DNA from: Saprospiraceae bacterium
GTDB lineage: Bacteria > Bacteroidota > Bacteroidia > Chitinophagales > Saprospiraceae
Direction: 5' to 3'
Assembly: GCA_016710265.1 (NCBI GenBank)
Contig: JADJJL010000007.1
Location: forward strand, 62,001 to 126,000
DNA: 64,000 bases
Position numbers and translations under genes: made by a program. Position 1 is the stretch's first letter, and each line of letters begins with the position of its first letter. A model generated the notes under the pieces. The model worked only from the letters and a program-made list of their open reading frames with translations, did no database searches and was not told where the DNA came from. This document shows, piece by piece, positions 63,122-64,000 of the stretch.

Positions 63122-63203
63122 ATCTATTATTTCCATTTTCATGCTCAGATGAGCAATAACCAAAACTCAACTCAAATAAAAAGGCTTCCTAGGAAGCCTT
63201 TTT
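57653..63203 (+). repeat. Stalk block copy 3
   Basis: This block is 5551 bases, without length change relative to copy 1. In the last kilobase it agrees better with copy 2 than with copy 1: both encode NQNGR, NSDILN, QLIIQ and GRSGIFYY, where copy 1 has SQNGR, NSEILN, QIIIQ and GISGIYYY. At the 49662 patch position it agrees with copy 1. Confidence 0.92.
63178..63203 (+). terminator. Palindromic rho-independent terminator 3
   Basis: Third occurrence of the identical palindrome, again 57 bases after the stop codon and followed by two further T. It closes the giant-gene array; the next gene is on the opposite strand. Confidence 0.9.
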
Positions 63204-63289
63204 TTATTTGATAGGTTTTTAAAAATATAAATTTCTAAAACTGGGATAACGGTAAATCAATTAAAATCATATTTTAATTGAAATATAAA

Positions 63290-64000
63290 TTAATCATTAT
63301 CCATTTTATCAAGTAAACTTAATAAAAAAGTATAGTCCCTTGAAATTTCTTTATATTGCTTAAATCTTCCTGAAGCTCCTCCATGTCCACTGTCCATGTC
63401 ACATTCAAATAGAATAATTTGATCACCTTGATGATGTAATCTTAACTTGGCAGTCCATTTAGCTGGCTCCCAATATTGCACTTGAGAGTCATGGTAACCT
63501 GTTCGAATATAAGTATTTGGGTATTCTTGATCTTTAATATTATCATACGGTGAATAAGAATTCATATAGTGATAATATTCATAATCCTTAGGATTACCCC
63601 ACTCATCGAATTCACCTGTGGTAAGAGGAATCGACTCATCCAACATTGTAGTTAAAACATCCACAAAAGGCACTACTGCAATAACTCCTTTCCATAATTG
63701 AGGGTACTCATTCATTATATATCCCATCAACATTCCACCAGCAGAACCTCCATAAGCAAACAAATTATGGGGAGATGTATAATTCTCATGTAGTAAAAAC
63801 TCTGCACAAGAAATAAAATCCAAAAAAGTGTTTTTCTTTTTTAAAAATTTTCCGTTTTCGTACCAGTTACGTCCCAATTCTTGTCCACCCCTGATATGTG
63901 CAATAACAAATACAAAGCCTCTATCCAACAAACTTAATCTTGGTATTGTAAAGCCAGGATCTATTGATATCCCATATGAACCATAACCATACAACAACAA
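63290..64000 (-). CDS. S9A prolyl oligopeptidase family (oligopeptidase B-like), N-terminus missing
   Basis: The last 236 residues of a serine peptidase of the prolyl oligopeptidase family; the propeller and N-terminus lie beyond the window. The alpha/beta-hydrolase triad is visible: Ser in GGSAGG, Asp in GYHDSQVQYWEP, and His in DSGHGGASGR. YGSYGISIDPGF and AHIRGGQELGRNWYENGK are typical of oligopeptidase B (PtrB), which cuts small peptides after basic residues. No statement on a signal peptide is possible. It converges with the giant-gene array. Confidence 0.92.
   Translation of the reverse strand: MLLYGYGSYGISIDPGFTIPRLSLLDRGFVFVIAHIRGGQELGRNWYENGKFLKKKNTFLDFISCAEFLLHENYTSPHNLFAYGGSAGGMLMGYIMNEYPQLWKGVIAVVPFVDVLTTMLDESIPLTTGEFDEWGNPKDYEYYHYMNSYSPYDNIKDQEYPNTYIRTGYHDSQVQYWEPAKWTAKLRLHHQGDQIILFECDMDSGHGGASGRFKQYKEISRDYTFLLSLLDKMDND

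Overview
The window looks like a chromosomal segment of an AT-rich member of the Bacteroidota, most likely Saprospirales/Saprospiraceae-like. The reasons are the many exported proteins with type IX secretion (T9SS) C-terminal sorting domains, a PorV/PorQ-family barrel, the DUF6702 plus M1 peptidase pair, CtlX, short AT-rich intergenic gaps without clear Shine-Dalgarno sites, and promoter-like TAnnTTTG boxes. The genus assignment is inference; I saw no rRNA, tRNA, CRISPR array or transposase.

Region 1 (1-34626) is ordinary, densely packed chromosome. It holds a partial patatin, a T9SS lamin-tail/cupredoxin-like protein, two amidohydrolases, a polyprenyl synthase, cytidine deaminase, a T9SS metzincin protease, prmC, a VPS10/BNR-like lipoprotein, an SUI1/YciH factor and an HscA-like Hsp70. 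These are followed by a queuosine-precursor transporter, CtlX, DUF6702 and an M1 peptidase, bestrophin, bacilliredoxin and rfbA. The region closes with the PorV-like barrel, an exonuclease/GIY-YIG fusion, a NamZ-like muramidase, a selU-selD pair, a TonB-like protein, HMG-CoA lyase and a GNAT. Two of these genes are damaged: hscA has an in-frame TAA 21 codons before its natural end, and the TonB-like gene is frameshifted at a run of seven A.

Region 2 (34627-63210) is the notable part: three giant tandem genes on the plus strand, with predicted products of about 3919, 2380 (after frame repair) and 2978 residues. Each has a different N-terminal head: a beta-helix with Ig-like modules, a glycine-rich domain, or an M36 fungalysin metalloprotease plus glycine-rich domain. 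All are joined to the same near-identical stalk of about 5.5 kb, which ends in a dockerin-like pair, a cohesin-like domain and a T9SS tail. The 3' UTR and palindromic terminator are the same in all three, and all start from a similar TA(C/T)CTTTG box about 100 bases upstream with a related leader. The middle copy carries a one-base deletion that cuts off its cohesin-like/T9SS end, and a 235-base replaced patch inside otherwise near-identical sequence. I read this as a head-swapping surface-protein array kept uniform by recombination.

Region 3 (63290-64000) is the C-terminal part of an S9A prolyl oligopeptidase that runs off the window. No stretch longer than about 290 bases lacks a gene; the longest gap is 25761-26047.
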